The position numbers and the translations under genes are program-made. The notes under the pieces were generated by a model. The model did not search any database. It was not told the origin of the DNA and saw nothing but the letters and a program-made list of their open reading frames with translations. A DNA stretch of 64,000 nucleotides from Polaribacter sp. IC073 (GTDB taxonomy: Bacteria > Bacteroidota > Bacteroidia > Flavobacteriales > Flavobacteriaceae), in assembly GCF_007997075.1 (NCBI RefSeq), contig NZ_VORS01000003.1, forward strand, positions 124,001-188,000. Direction: 5' to 3'. Below are positions 53,462-62,323 of the stretch, piece after piece (within the stretch, counting starts at the first letter, position 1; every line of letters begins with the position of its first letter).

Positions 53462-55354
53462 CTAAAACTTATATTCCCCTAAAGGTTTCGGAAATTTCTC
53501 TGGGTTTGCTGCTAGGTGGTAGCGAGGATCATCGATTCCTTCTTCTATAATGCCTGTAAAAATAGGAGACGCTTTGTACAATAACACTTTACAATCTTCA
53601 CTTAAATGTTTTAGCGTTACCTTTTTACCAGCAGCTTGGTATTTTTCTACCAAAGCATAAATGGCTTCAATAGCAGAATGATCTGAAACACGCGCTTCTA
53701 CAAAATCGATCTCAATATTTTCTGGGTCTGTTTTAATCTCAAACTTTTCATTAAAATCGGTAATACTTCCAAAGAACAACGGCCCCCAGATTTCGTAAAC
53801 CTTTGTTCCGTCTGCTTTAAAACGCTTTCTAGCTCTAATTTTCTTTGCACTTGCCCAAGCAAAAGATAAGGCAGAAATAATAACCCCTACAAATACTGCA
53901 ATTGCCAAATCAAAGAAAACGGTTACTGCAGACACAATGATTAATACCAATGCATCTGACAATGGTATTTTCTTTAAAATTCTAAAACTAGACCACGCAA
54001 ATGTTTCAATAACCATCATAAACATGACACCAACAAGTGCTGCAATAGGCACTTGCTCTATGTATTTATCTGCAAATAAGATAAAGGTAAGTAGCGTTAA
54101 CGCCATCATGACACCAGACAAACGGCCACGTCCGCCAGCATTAATATTTATAACTGTTTGCCCAATCATACCACAACCACCAGTACCCCAAAACATACCA
54201 CTTACAATATTACCTGCACCTTGTGCAACACATTCTTTGTTTCCGTTTCCTCTAGACTCTGTTAATTCATCTACCAAATTCATGGTCATTAACGTTTCTA
54301 TCAACCCAACCGATGCTGCTAAGAATGCATACGGCGCAATAAATTGTAAGGTATCTAAATTAAAAGGAAGGTTGCTCCATAATTCTAAAACGTTTAAGTT
54401 CTTAGAAAGTTCTGCAATTCCGTTTAAACCTGCTCCGCCCCCATCTCTAATAAAATCGCCTACATTAATAGAACTTAAGCCACTAAAGATAGAGATTAAG
54501 GTAACAATTAAAATGGCGGTTAAAGCCGCTGGTATTTTTGTAGTTAATTTGGGCAAACCCCAAACAATTAACATGGTTAACAACACCAAACCAATCATTA
54601 CATATAAGGTTTCTCCTTGCATAGAAGATTTTACAACACCGGTATCTTTTACAGCGTAGAATCCTTCTTCGGAAACATTGTAGACTACTTTTTTAGTTTT
54701 TGCATCAAAGACTTGCCCCTCTGACACCACAAACACTGCTTCGTTGGTATTACTATTTATAACAGATTTGCCTTCAATAGTAAACAACACCGTATTGGAA
54801 GCGATGTCTTTTACTTGATTATCTGAGACCTTATACACCAAGTCTTTCGATTCGGTTTTACGCATATTTTGTCCGAAGAAATCTTTCTTATTCTCTTTGA
54901 ACATGCCTAATTGCGCCATAAAAATAACGATGGCTAGTCCGTTTACGAATCCCATCATTACAGGATGCGGAATTAAACGCACAAATTTACCGAGTTTAAA
55001 TACCCCTGCAAAAATCTGTATAATTCCCATTAGAACAACGGCGGCTAAGAGATAAAAGTACCCCATATTCTCTACCGGAGTATCAAATAACAACCCTTTT
55101 GCGTGTCCTTCTTGTATCATGTTTACAAAAATAACAGCTACAGCTCCTGCTGCTCCAGAAATTAATCCTGGTCTTCCACCAAATACTGCTGAAATAATTC
55201 CTACTACAAAAGCACCAAATAACGCTACTATTGGACTAATTTGTGCCACAAAAGCAAAAGCAACCACTTCGGGTATCATTGCTAGCGAAACGGTTATTCC
55301 TGCAAGAACGTCATCTTTTGCATTGGGCAATATCTTTCTTATAAATTCAGTCAT
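53462..55354 (-). CDS. SulP-family inorganic anion transporter
   Basis: 630 residues with the start at 55354; the longer frame begins at a TTG that lies in the -10 core (55382-55389), so it cannot be translated. Multiple membrane helices with the SulP motifs DVLAGITVSLAMIPEVVAFA and GRPGLISGAAGAVAVIFV, and a C-terminal STAS domain. It carries sulfate, bicarbonate or similar anions. Unusual: about 90 residues between membrane segments, near 160-250, form a soluble, repeated stretch (see findings). It converges on the NUDIX-helicase operon. Confidence 0.92.
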   Translation of the reverse strand: MTEFIRKILPNAKDDVLAGITVSLAMIPEVVAFAFVAQISPIVALFGAFVVGIISAVFGGRPGLISGAAGAVAVIFVNMIQEGHAKGLLFDTPVENMGYFYLLAAVVLMGIIQIFAGVFKLGKFVRLIPHPVMMGFVNGLAIVIFMAQLGMFKENKKDFFGQNMRKTESKDLVYKVSDNQVKDIASNTVLFTIEGKSVINSNTNEAVFVVSEGQVFDAKTKKVVYNVSEEGFYAVKDTGVVKSSMQGETLYVMIGLVLLTMLIVWGLPKLTTKIPAALTAILIVTLISIFSGLSSINVGDFIRDGGGAGLNGIAELSKNLNVLELWSNLPFNLDTLQFIAPYAFLAASVGLIETLMTMNLVDELTESRGNGNKECVAQGAGNIVSGMFWGTGGCGMIGQTVININAGGRGRLSGVMMALTLLTFILFADKYIEQVPIAALVGVMFMMVIETFAWSSFRILKKIPLSDALVLIIVSAVTVFFDLAIAVFVGVIISALSFAWASAKKIRARKRFKADGTKVYEIWGPLFFGSITDFNEKFEIKTDPENIEIDFVEARVSDHSAIEAIYALVEKYQAAGKKVTLKHLSEDCKVLLYKASPIFTGIIEEGIDDPRYHLAANPEKFPKPLGEYKF

Positions 55355-55381
55355 GTTTTTTTGTGCCTTTTTAGAAGTCGG

Positions 55382-55389
55382 CAAAGATA
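55382..55389 (-). promoter_or_regulatory. Predicted -10 core of the SulP gene
   Basis: Minus-strand TATCTTTG, an exact TAnnTTTG, 27 bases before the ATG at 55354. Confidence 0.6.
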
Positions 55390-55408
55390 GAATGTTTTTT
55401 GGGGAATA

Positions 55409-56005
55409 TCACATTTTAAGATAGCGATCATACACCAACTCAATATTTTTGTAGGAATTTTTAAGTGCTTTTGTTACTTCCTCTTTATTCTTAAACAGCA
55501 CTTTTGTAATTCCTTCTTCTAATTGCGGCACCAGTTCTTTGTCATAGTCAGAAGTCATTAAAAACCAATAGGTTTCTTTTAGCTTCATTCCGTTTTCAAA
55601 ATAAACGTGATAGGTTGTTGTTAAGGGTTTTATCAATTTTAACTGATAAATACCACACTCTTCTTCTACTTCTCTAACAGCGGTTTCTTCAATAGATTCT
55701 CCTGCTTCAATTCTACCTTTGGGCAAGTCCCATTTTTTAGATCTGTAAATAAATAAGATGTCTTTTTTAGAATTTAACACCAAGCCACCCGCAGCAGAAA
55801 CAATATGAAAAGTCTTTAAAAAGTCTTGCCAACCTTTCTCTAAGTCAGGCGCATAGAGGTTTACGCCTTTCAATTTCTTATTCTTAAGTAGCTGAACAAT
55901 TTCTGCTGTAATCGTGTTCCTTAATAGGTACACAGGAAAGTTATTGTCATTTTTTTGAGAAGATGTTAAAATAATTGGGGTATCATTTACAAAAACTTTA
56001 TACAT
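55409..56005 (-). CDS. NUDIX hydrolase
   Basis: 198 residues with the start at 56005 (MYKVFVNDTPIILTS); the longer frame adds MFKIIPQ from inside pyrE. The NUDIX box is GRIEAGESIEETAVREVEEE followed by CG. An N-terminal extension of about 70 residues precedes it. Substrate unknown. It is back-to-back with pyrE, the two start codons separated by 7 bases, with a -10 core TATCTTTG at 56031-56024 inside pyrE. Confidence 0.88.
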   Translation of the reverse strand: MYKVFVNDTPIILTSSQKNDNNFPVYLLRNTITAEIVQLLKNKKLKGVNLYAPDLEKGWQDFLKTFHIVSAAGGLVLNSKKDILFIYRSKKWDLPKGRIEAGESIEETAVREVEEECGIYQLKLIKPLTTTYHVYFENGMKLKETYWFLMTSDYDKELVPQLEEGITKVLFKNKEEVTKALKNSYKNIELVYDRYLKM

Positions 56006-56008
56006 TTG
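55976..56008 (+). promoter_or_regulatory. Predicted promoter of pyrE
   Basis: TTG (55976-55978), 22 bases, TACATTTG (56001-56008), an exact TAnnTTTG. The pyrE ATG is at 56013, at or next to the expected start of transcription, so the mRNA should have no leader. The core lies inside the 5' end of the NUDIX gene. Confidence 0.6.
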
Positions 56009-56012
56009 CGGT

Positions 56013-56654
56013 ATGATTTTAAACAAAGATACGGCAAAAAAAACAGCTGAACTTTTACTACAGGTAAAAGCGATAAAGCTAAAACCTAGTGATCCATTTA
56101 CGTGGGCTTCAGGTTGGAGATCGCCAATTTATTGCGATAATAGAGTAACGCTTTCTTATCCACCAGTTCGTATTTTCTTAAAAGAAGAAATTGCAAAAAT
56201 TGTAGAGAAAGAATACGGTAAGCCAGATGTAATTGCTGGTGTTGCTACAGGTGCCATTGCTATTGGTATTTTGGTAGCGCAAGAATTAGGGGTTCCTTTT
56301 GTGTATGTAAGACCAGAGGCTAAAACGCATGGTAGAAAAAACCAAATTGAAGGACACCTAGACAGCGGACAAAACGTTGTGGTAATTGAAGACTTAATAA
56401 GTACTGGTAACAGTAGTTTAAATGCCGTTGATGCTCTTAAAGAAGCGGGGGCTGTTGTAAAAGGAATGGTGGCTATTTTTTCTTATGGTTTTGAGGTTGC
56501 TACAGAAAACTTTAAAAAGAAAAATATAAACTTAGTTACTTTAAGCAACTATGAAAACTTACTAGAACAAGCATTAGATAGCAATTATATTTCTGAAAAA
56601 GAATTGACTACATTGCATGAATGGAGAAGAGAACCAAGTACTTGGAAACAATAA
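56013..56654 (+). CDS. pyrE: Orotate phosphoribosyltransferase
   Basis: 213 residues. Makes orotidine 5'-phosphate from orotate and PRPP in pyrimidine synthesis. PRPP motif: NVVVIEDLISTGNSSLNAVD; orotate region: FTWASGWRSPIYCDNRVT and the flexible loop RPEAKTHGRKNQIEG. The start MILNKDTAKKTAELLLQVKA agrees with the family. A SRPBCC gene follows after 12 bases. Far from pyrB. Confidence 0.96.
   Translation: MILNKDTAKKTAELLLQVKAIKLKPSDPFTWASGWRSPIYCDNRVTLSYPPVRIFLKEEIAKIVEKEYGKPDVIAGVATGAIAIGILVAQELGVPFVYVRPEAKTHGRKNQIEGHLDSGQNVVVIEDLISTGNSSLNAVDALKEAGAVVKGMVAIFSYGFEVATENFKKKNINLVTLSNYENLLEQALDSNYISEKELTTLHEWRREPSTWKQ
56024..56031 (-). promoter_or_regulatory. Predicted -10 core of the NUDIX gene, inside pyrE
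   Basis: Minus-strand TATCTTTG, an exact TAnnTTTG, 18 bases before the NUDIX ATG at 56005 and within codons 4-7 of pyrE. No clear TTG upstream. Confidence 0.5.
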
Positions 56655-56666
56655 AAAAGATATAAA

Positions 56667-57056
56667 ATGAATATTGAAGGAAATACAGTTACCGTAGAAA
56701 AATCTCAAGAAGAGTTATTTAACTTTTTTAGTGATCTAAATAATTTTGAACAAATTATGCCAGAAAACACTACTAAATTTGAAGTTGATGGAGATTCCTT
56801 CTTATTCAGTTTGCCTGGTATGCCAGAAATTAGATTGGTTTTAAAGGAAAAAACACCTTTCTCTAATATTACTTTGGGTGCTGCAAGTAGTAAATTATCT
56901 TTTACATTGGCTGCAGACATTGCTAAAATTGAAGAAAATAAAAGTGAAGTTTCTTTAACTTTTGATGGTGATTTTAACGCAATGATGGCCATGATGGTTA
57001 AAAAACCTTTGACAAAATTTGTAGACACCTTAACCGAAAATATCGCAAAGCTTTAA
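56667..57056 (+). CDS. SRPBCC-family protein
   Basis: 129 residues with the helix-grip (START-like) pattern: VTVEKSQEELFNFFSDLNNF, then a hydrophobic barrel and the closing helix KPLTKFVDTLTENIAKL. Such folds bind lipids or other hydrophobic ligands. In databases it may carry the name of its neighbour pyrE; it has no phosphoribosyltransferase motif. Its last four bases overlap the birA stop on the other strand. Confidence 0.82.
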   Translation: MNIEGNTVTVEKSQEELFNFFSDLNNFEQIMPENTTKFEVDGDSFLFSLPGMPEIRLVLKEKTPFSNITLGAASSKLSFTLAADIAKIEENKSEVSLTFDGDFNAMMAMMVKKPLTKFVDTLTENIAKL

Positions 57057-57784
57057 AGAAAAGAAACTTCTTTCAATCCGAATTCTAAAATGGTTTCATC
57101 TTCTATGGCTATCTGAAGGTTTCCTTCTTTAGAAATGCCACGAATAATCCCCATAAATAAAACATCTTTACTATCTTTAAACATAGTTGGGATGTTTTTC
57201 TTATACAAAACGTTTAAGTAATCTGCTTCTAAAGCTTGAAAGTTTTTAGCGGTTAACAGGTCTATTCTATCTTTCAGTTTTAAAACAATGCTTTTTAAAA
57301 GTTGGTCTAAATTGTAGTCTTGCTGACTGATTAATTTTAAAGAACTCGCTTTTTTTAAGTATTCTGGGAAGACGGTTTGATTCACATTTAAACCAATTCC
57401 TATTACAGAGGATGCGATTTCTCTTCCTTTTAAACTATTTTCTATTAAAACACCACATATTTTCTTGTTTGCTGACAGAATGTCGTTAGGCCATTTGATG
57501 GCAATTGCAGGAATGTTTTCTTCTAATAAAGCATCAAAAACAGCTAAAGAAACAGCAAGGTTGAGATATTTATTATCGAAAACGCTTACATTAGAAAACC
57601 GAACAAAAACACTAAAAATCAGGTTCTTATAAGGCTCGGAGACCCAACTATTACCTTGTTGCCCTCTTCCTTTTACTTGGCGATCTGTAACCACAATTGT
57701 AAAGTTTTCTATCACAGAATTTGCCGCCATTTCTTTCAAAAAAGAATTGGTAGAATCGATGGCACTAAGTTTGATTATTTTCAA
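57053..57784 (-). CDS. birA: Biotin--[acetyl-CoA-carboxylase] ligase
   Basis: 243 residues, the enzyme-only form without the N-terminal DNA-binding domain. Attaches biotin to the carboxyl carrier protein. Motifs: STNSFLKEM, RQVKGRGQQGNSWVSEPYKN (biotin and AMP site) and AIKWPNDILSANKKICGVLI. Stop overlaps the SRPBCC gene by four bases, convergent. Divergent from rsfS. Confidence 0.93.
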   Translation of the reverse strand: MKIIKLSAIDSTNSFLKEMAANSVIENFTIVVTDRQVKGRGQQGNSWVSEPYKNLIFSVFVRFSNVSVFDNKYLNLAVSLAVFDALLEENIPAIAIKWPNDILSANKKICGVLIENSLKGREIASSVIGIGLNVNQTVFPEYLKKASSLKLISQQDYNLDQLLKSIVLKLKDRIDLLTAKNFQALEADYLNVLYKKNIPTMFKDSKDVLFMGIIRGISKEGNLQIAIEDETILEFGLKEVSFL

Positions 57785-57841
57785 GTGTTAAATAAAGTGT
57801 AAAGTAGTTCAATAATACACAAAATAGTCGCAAAAATAGAA

Positions 57842-57849
57842 TAACTTTG
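57842..57849 (+). promoter_or_regulatory. Predicted -10 core of the rsfS-ftsH operon
   Basis: TAACTTTG, an exact TAnnTTTG, 22 bases before the rsfS ATG; no TTG at the usual distance. Confidence 0.55.
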
Positions 57850-57871
57850 CGTTTAAATTAGAAAAAAATCA

Positions 57872-58240
57872 ATGACTAAAAAACAAGTAAGTACAGACGA
57901 ATTAATCGCTGTAATAATTCAGGGAATTGAAGAGGTTAAAGGAGAAGACATTCAATTACTAGACTTACGAGGAATAGAGAATACCGTTTGCGATTATTTT
58001 ATAATCTGCTCTGGTAATTCGAACACACAAGTAAAAGCAATTTCTGGTTCAATTCAAAAAATAGTTAGCAAACAAATTAAAGACAAGCCTTGGCATATTG
58101 AAGGCGAGAATAATGCTGAATGGGTTTTAATGGATTATGTAAATGTGGTCGTACACGTTTTTCAAAAGCAAATTAGAGATTTCTATGACATCGAAAGCCT
58201 TTGGGGAGATGCAAAAATTACAGAAATAAAATCAGCTTAA
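57872..58240 (+). CDS. rsfS: Ribosome silencing factor RsfS
   Basis: 122 residues. Binds ribosomal protein L14 and blocks subunit joining. Marks: LLDLRGIENTVCDYFIICSG followed by SNTQVKAI, and WVLMDYVNVVVHVFQKQIRD near the end (with YDIESLWGDA). First gene of the rsfS-ftsH-LUD-cdsA-psd-acbp-yceI operon, 21 bases before ftsH. Confidence 0.95.
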   Translation: MTKKQVSTDELIAVIIQGIEEVKGEDIQLLDLRGIENTVCDYFIICSGNSNTQVKAISGSIQKIVSKQIKDKPWHIEGENNAEWVLMDYVNVVVHVFQKQIRDFYDIESLWGDAKITEIKSA

Positions 58241-58261
58241 ATTTTTATATTTTATAAAGAA

Positions 58262-60259
58262 ATGAACGAAAATAAAAAAGATAACAATAAAAATGCACCT
58301 AAAGTTAAGTTTAACGCTTATTGGATTTATGGTGCAATAATAGTATTATTAATTGGTTTTCAGTTTTTTAGTAGCGGAGATTTAGCAACTAAAAGCATCT
58401 CAAAGAATGAATTTAATGAAGTACTGAGAGAAAATGACATATCGAAAATAATAGTAGTAAATAATAATGTCGCTCAGATCTTTATAAAAAAAGAAGCTAT
58501 AAAGAAATCTAAATATCAAAAATTAATAAATTCCGCTTTTTACAGAGAAGGTACTTCTCTGTACGAATACAATTTTGGAGATTTACAAAATTTTGAAAAT
58601 GATTTAGAAAAAGCTAGAAATGAAAATGAGCTTACTTTCGATTTAAAAAATGAAAGTAGAACAAGTATGGTAGATACCTTAATTGGTTTCTTACCTTTTA
58701 TCATCTTAATTGCTGTTTGGTTATTCTTTATGAAAAGAATGTCTGGCGGTGGTGCTGGTGGTGGTGGCGGAGGTCAAATATTTAGTATCGGAAAATCGAA
58801 AGCGAAATTATTTGATAAAGACACCAAAGTAAAAACAACTTTTGCGAATGTTGCTGGTTTAGAAGGCGCAAAAGAAGAGGTTCAAGAAATAGTAGATTTC
58901 TTAAAAAACCCAGAAAAATACACCTCTTTGGGGGGTAAAATACCAAAAGGAGCTTTATTAGTAGGACCTCCTGGGACTGGGAAAACATTGTTGGCGAAAG
59001 CCGTTGCTGGTGAAGCAGATGTTCCTTTCTTCTCTTTATCGGGTTCCGATTTTGTAGAAATGTTTGTAGGTGTTGGTGCTTCTAGAGTAAGAGACTTATT
59101 TAAACAAGCAGCGCAAAAATCGCCTTCAATTATTTTTATTGATGAGATTGATGCTGTGGGTAGAGCGCGTGGAAAGAATAGCATGACGGGTGGTAACGAT
59201 GAACGTGAAAACACCTTGAACCAGTTATTAACAGAAATGGATGGTTTTGGTACAGATACCAATGTAATTGTAATTGCCGCAACCAACCGAGCAGATGTTT
59301 TAGACAGTGCCTTGTTGCGTGCTGGTCGTTTTGACAGACAGATCTATGTAGATTTACCAAATATTAACGAAAGAAAAGAAATTTTTGAAGTTCATATAAA
59401 ACCTTTAAAACTTGCAGATGACGTTAAAGTTGGCTTTTTAGCACAACAAACGCCTGGTTTCTCTGGTGCAGATATTGCAAATATGTGTAATGAATCTGCT
59501 TTAATTGCTGCTAGAAAAGGGCAAAAAGCAATTCATCATCAAGATTTCTTAGATGCTGTAGACAGAATTGTTGGAGGGCTAGAAAAGAAAACCAAAGTAA
59601 TTACACCAAAAGAAAAGAAAGTGATTGCTTTTCATGAAGCAGGTCATGCAACCATAAGTTGGATGCTAGAACACGCAGCACCTTTGGTAAAAGTAACCAT
59701 TGTACCTAGAGGACAGTCTTTAGGAGCAGCTTGGTACTTGCCGGCAGAAAGGTTAATTGTGCAAACAGAACAAATGCTAGACGAAATGTGTGCTACCTTA
59801 GGGGGTAGAGCTGCAGAAAAAATTATTTTTAATAAAATTTCTACCGGTGCATTAAGTGATTTAGAAAAAGTTACCAAACAAGCCAGAGCAATGGTTACGG
59901 TATATGGTTTAAACGAAGAAGTGGGTAACATTACCTATTATGATTCTTCTGGAAACGATTCTTTTGTGAAGCCTTACAGTGATGAAACTGCAAGAACCAT
60001 TGATAAAGAAATTTCTAAAATGATTGAAGCTCAATACCAAAGAGCCATCGAATTATTAGAAAACAACAAAGAGAAGCTAACTACATTGGCAGAGTTACTG
60101 TTAGAAAAAGAAGTTATATTTAAAGATGATTTATTAAAAATCTTTGGAAAAAGACCTTTTGAAGACTTAGACGCAGCGGTTAAAATTGATGAGAATATTG
60201 ATGAAAAAATTGAAGAAGAAGTAGCGGTTCCCTCAGAAGCAAAAAGCACAGAGGAGTAA
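58262..60259 (+). CDS. ftsH: ATP-dependent zinc metalloprotease FtsH
   Basis: 665 residues. Two membrane helices, about 20-36 and 139-158. A periplasmic domain lies between them. The AAA+ core: GALLVGPPGTGKTLLAKAVA (Walker A), SIIFIDEIDAVGRARG (Walker B), GRFDRQIYVDLPN (second region of homology). The protease: AFHEAGHATISWML (HEAGH zinc site), with the third ligand Asp in ALSDLEKVTKQ. Degrades membrane and soluble proteins, and controls LPS synthesis in other bacteria. Gly-rich linker after the second helix. Confidence 0.96.
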   Translation: MNENKKDNNKNAPKVKFNAYWIYGAIIVLLIGFQFFSSGDLATKSISKNEFNEVLRENDISKIIVVNNNVAQIFIKKEAIKKSKYQKLINSAFYREGTSLYEYNFGDLQNFENDLEKARNENELTFDLKNESRTSMVDTLIGFLPFIILIAVWLFFMKRMSGGGAGGGGGGQIFSIGKSKAKLFDKDTKVKTTFANVAGLEGAKEEVQEIVDFLKNPEKYTSLGGKIPKGALLVGPPGTGKTLLAKAVAGEADVPFFSLSGSDFVEMFVGVGASRVRDLFKQAAQKSPSIIFIDEIDAVGRARGKNSMTGGNDERENTLNQLLTEMDGFGTDTNVIVIAATNRADVLDSALLRAGRFDRQIYVDLPNINERKEIFEVHIKPLKLADDVKVGFLAQQTPGFSGADIANMCNESALIAARKGQKAIHHQDFLDAVDRIVGGLEKKTKVITPKEKKVIAFHEAGHATISWMLEHAAPLVKVTIVPRGQSLGAAWYLPAERLIVQTEQMLDEMCATLGGRAAEKIIFNKISTGALSDLEKVTKQARAMVTVYGLNEEVGNITYYDSSGNDSFVKPYSDETARTIDKEISKMIEAQYQRAIELLENNKEKLTTLAELLLEKEVIFKDDLLKIFGKRPFEDLDAAVKIDENIDEKIEEEVAVPSEAKSTEE

Positions 60260-60281
60260 TTTAATATTCGACAATTTAAGA

Positions 60282-60866
60282 ATGAGCTTTTTTAAAAAAC
60301 TATTTAACATCCCCATAAAAGAAGATAAAGAAGTCCAAAGACAAGAAGTAAACTTGTCTTTGGATGACTTGTTTGTGCATAATTTCATTAAAAAAGGGGG
60401 AAAATTCTTATACTGTCTTAAAGAGGAAGAAGTTGTCGAGAACATAAAAAGTATTCTCTCTGAAAATAATTGGCATGAAATTTTAGTCACAAATACAGCA
60501 TTAGTACCATTTCTAGATCAAAAACAGGTCTCTATAGACGCTGAGTTAAAAAAAGCACTTCCTTTTTTTACAACCTGCGAGCATTTAATTGCAGATAATG
60601 GTGATGTTCTTTTTTCATCCAACCAATTAAAAAGTACCAAATTATCGGAACTTTCTGAAAACTTTATCATATACGCTACAACCAGTCAGATAGTTAGAAA
60701 TACAGGCGAAGGTTTAACAGGTATTAAGGCAAATTCTAAAGACGCATTGCCTACCAATATTTCATCCGTTAAAGATTACGAGCTGAATAAAAAAGATGAT
60801 AATTTTTTAAACTATGGTAACAGTAGCACAAAAAACTTATATTTGCTGCTATTAGAAGATTTATAA
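60282..60866 (+). CDS. LUD domain protein (lactate utilisation type)
   Basis: 194 residues. LutC/YkgG-like: LFVHNFIKKGGKFLYCLKEE, then TTCEHLIADNGDVLFSSNQL, and ATTSQIVRNTGEGLTGIKAN late. LUD proteins bind iron-sulfur partners in lactate oxidation, but lutAB are not adjacent here. In Bacteroidota a single LUD protein in the ftsH-cdsA segment is typical. It ends one base before cdsA. Confidence 0.85.
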   Translation: MSFFKKLFNIPIKEDKEVQRQEVNLSLDDLFVHNFIKKGGKFLYCLKEEEVVENIKSILSENNWHEILVTNTALVPFLDQKQVSIDAELKKALPFFTTCEHLIADNGDVLFSSNQLKSTKLSELSENFIIYATTSQIVRNTGEGLTGIKANSKDALPTNISSVKDYELNKKDDNFLNYGNSSTKNLYLLLLEDL

Positions 60867-60867
60867 T

Positions 60868-61662
60868 ATGCGCAACCTTTTAAGAAGGAGTTTTTCTGGA
60901 ATCATTTATGTTTTAATTTTTATAGCTGCGATTCTTTTTTCTGAAGAATCTTATATTGCATTAGTCGCTCTCTTTGGTCTCGTTGCCATTTGGGAACTTT
61001 CTAAAATGATAGCGTTTAAAAGCTTTATTTCTTACATTTTATTCGGTTTGACTTTATTTTTAATGTTAAAAAGACCCGATAGTTATGCAATCTCTTTAAT
61101 TTTAGGAATTAACCTATTATCTTCTATTTACCTTATCTATCAACTTTTTGCAAAGAAAGAAATTACGTTTTCTACTGAAAGAGGAAAAATGGGACTCACA
61201 ATTAGATATCTAATTTTCTCTTTTTGTTTCCTAATATTATTACCTTTTTACAATCTAAATTACGCGCCTTATCTAATGATCTCTATTTTGGTCTTGATAT
61301 GGGTAAATGATAGTTTTGCCTTCCTAGTGGGTAAAAACTTTGGTAAAACAAAATTATTTGTTTCTGTATCACCAAAGAAAACCATAGAAGGCTTTATTGG
61401 CGGTTTTATTTTTGCTTTGATAGCCGCATCTATTATTAGCACGTTAAATACCGATTTATCTTTAGTTAACTGGTTAATTGTTGCTGCAATTGTATCTATT
61501 ATTGGTACTATTGGAGATTTAGTAGAATCGAAATTAAAAAGACAAGCAAAAATAAAAGATAGTGGTACTATAATGCCAGGGCATGGAGGGATTTTAGACA
61601 GGTTAGATAGCTTGTTATTTGCTGCTCCGTTTGTATATTTGTATATTAACTTTATTATTTAA
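60868..61662 (+). CDS. cdsA: Phosphatidate cytidylyltransferase
   Basis: 264 residues with seven to eight membrane segments. Makes CDP-diacylglycerol from phosphatidate and CTP. The family signature is at the C-terminus: KIKDSGTIMPGHGGILDRLD followed by S, and LVWVNDSF-like IWVNDSFAFLVGKNFGKTK holds the cytidine site. It feeds psd. Starts one base after the LUD stop and ends 2 bases before psd. Confidence 0.95.
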   Translation: MRNLLRRSFSGIIYVLIFIAAILFSEESYIALVALFGLVAIWELSKMIAFKSFISYILFGLTLFLMLKRPDSYAISLILGINLLSSIYLIYQLFAKKEITFSTERGKMGLTIRYLIFSFCFLILLPFYNLNYAPYLMISILVLIWVNDSFAFLVGKNFGKTKLFVSVSPKKTIEGFIGGFIFALIAASIISTLNTDLSLVNWLIVAAIVSIIGTIGDLVESKLKRQAKIKDSGTIMPGHGGILDRLDSLLFAAPFVYLYINFII

Positions 61663-61664
61663 AT

Positions 61665-62321
61665 ATGATTCGTTTTCACAAGGAAGGTTACAAGATTATT
61701 GTAATTGCTTTTATAGTATCTATTCTAGGTATTTTATTGGCAGAAAAGTTTATTGAAGTGCTTTGGCTGGTAAAAGCCATTCAAATAGTAATTTTGGTTT
61801 TGTTATTTACTGTATTGCAATTCTTTAGAAATCCAAAAAGAGCAACAAATCTAGATGAGCGTACAATTATTGCACCAGTAGATGGTAAAGTTGTGGTTAT
61901 TGAAGAGGTTGAAGAACCAGAATATTTTAAGGATAAGAGATTGCAGGTTTCTATATTTATGTCGCCAATTAATGTGCATGTTACAAGATATGCCATGAGC
62001 GGTGTGGTTAAATATAGTAAATATCATCCCGGTAAATACTTGGTTGCGTGGCATCCGAAAGCATCCACAGAAAACGAAAGAACCACTGTAGTACTAGAAA
62101 ACAGTGCTATGGGAGAAGTTCTATACAGGCAAATTGCAGGTGCATTGGCCAAAAGAATTGTGAACTACGCAAAAGTAGGTGACGAAGTTGTACAAGGTAC
62201 AGATGCAGGTTTTATTAAATTTGGTTCGAGAGTTGATTTATATTTACCTCTTGGCACAGAATTAACGGTAAAACTAGGCGATAAAGTAAAAGGAGGAACT
62301 CAAGTAGTTGCAAAAAAATAA
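61665..62321 (+). CDS. psd: Phosphatidylserine decarboxylase family protein
   Basis: 218 residues, the short form. Decarboxylates phosphatidylserine to phosphatidylethanolamine at the membrane. A hydrophobic N-terminus (about residues 11-48) anchors it. Motifs: IIAPVDGKVVVIEEVEEPEY, MSPINVHVTRYAMSGVVKY and KFGSRVDLYLPLGTEL; self-cleavage should occur before the Ser of FGS to make the pyruvoyl group. Between cdsA and the ACBP gene. Confidence 0.93.
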   Translation: MIRFHKEGYKIIVIAFIVSILGILLAEKFIEVLWLVKAIQIVILVLLFTVLQFFRNPKRATNLDERTIIAPVDGKVVVIEEVEEPEYFKDKRLQVSIFMSPINVHVTRYAMSGVVKYSKYHPGKYLVAWHPKASTENERTTVVLENSAMGEVLYRQIAGALAKRIVNYAKVGDEVVQGTDAGFIKFGSRVDLYLPLGTELTVKLGDKVKGGTQVVAKK

Positions 62322-62323
62322 AT

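Noticed and set aside
53937..54659. 240-residue plus-strand frame antisense to the SulP gene
   Set aside because: Composition is that of a shadow of membrane codons (Pro/Thr/Ile-rich), and the SulP frame is clearly coding.
55355..55384. Longer TTG start of the SulP protein
   Set aside because: The TTG is inside the -10 core and cannot be on the mRNA.
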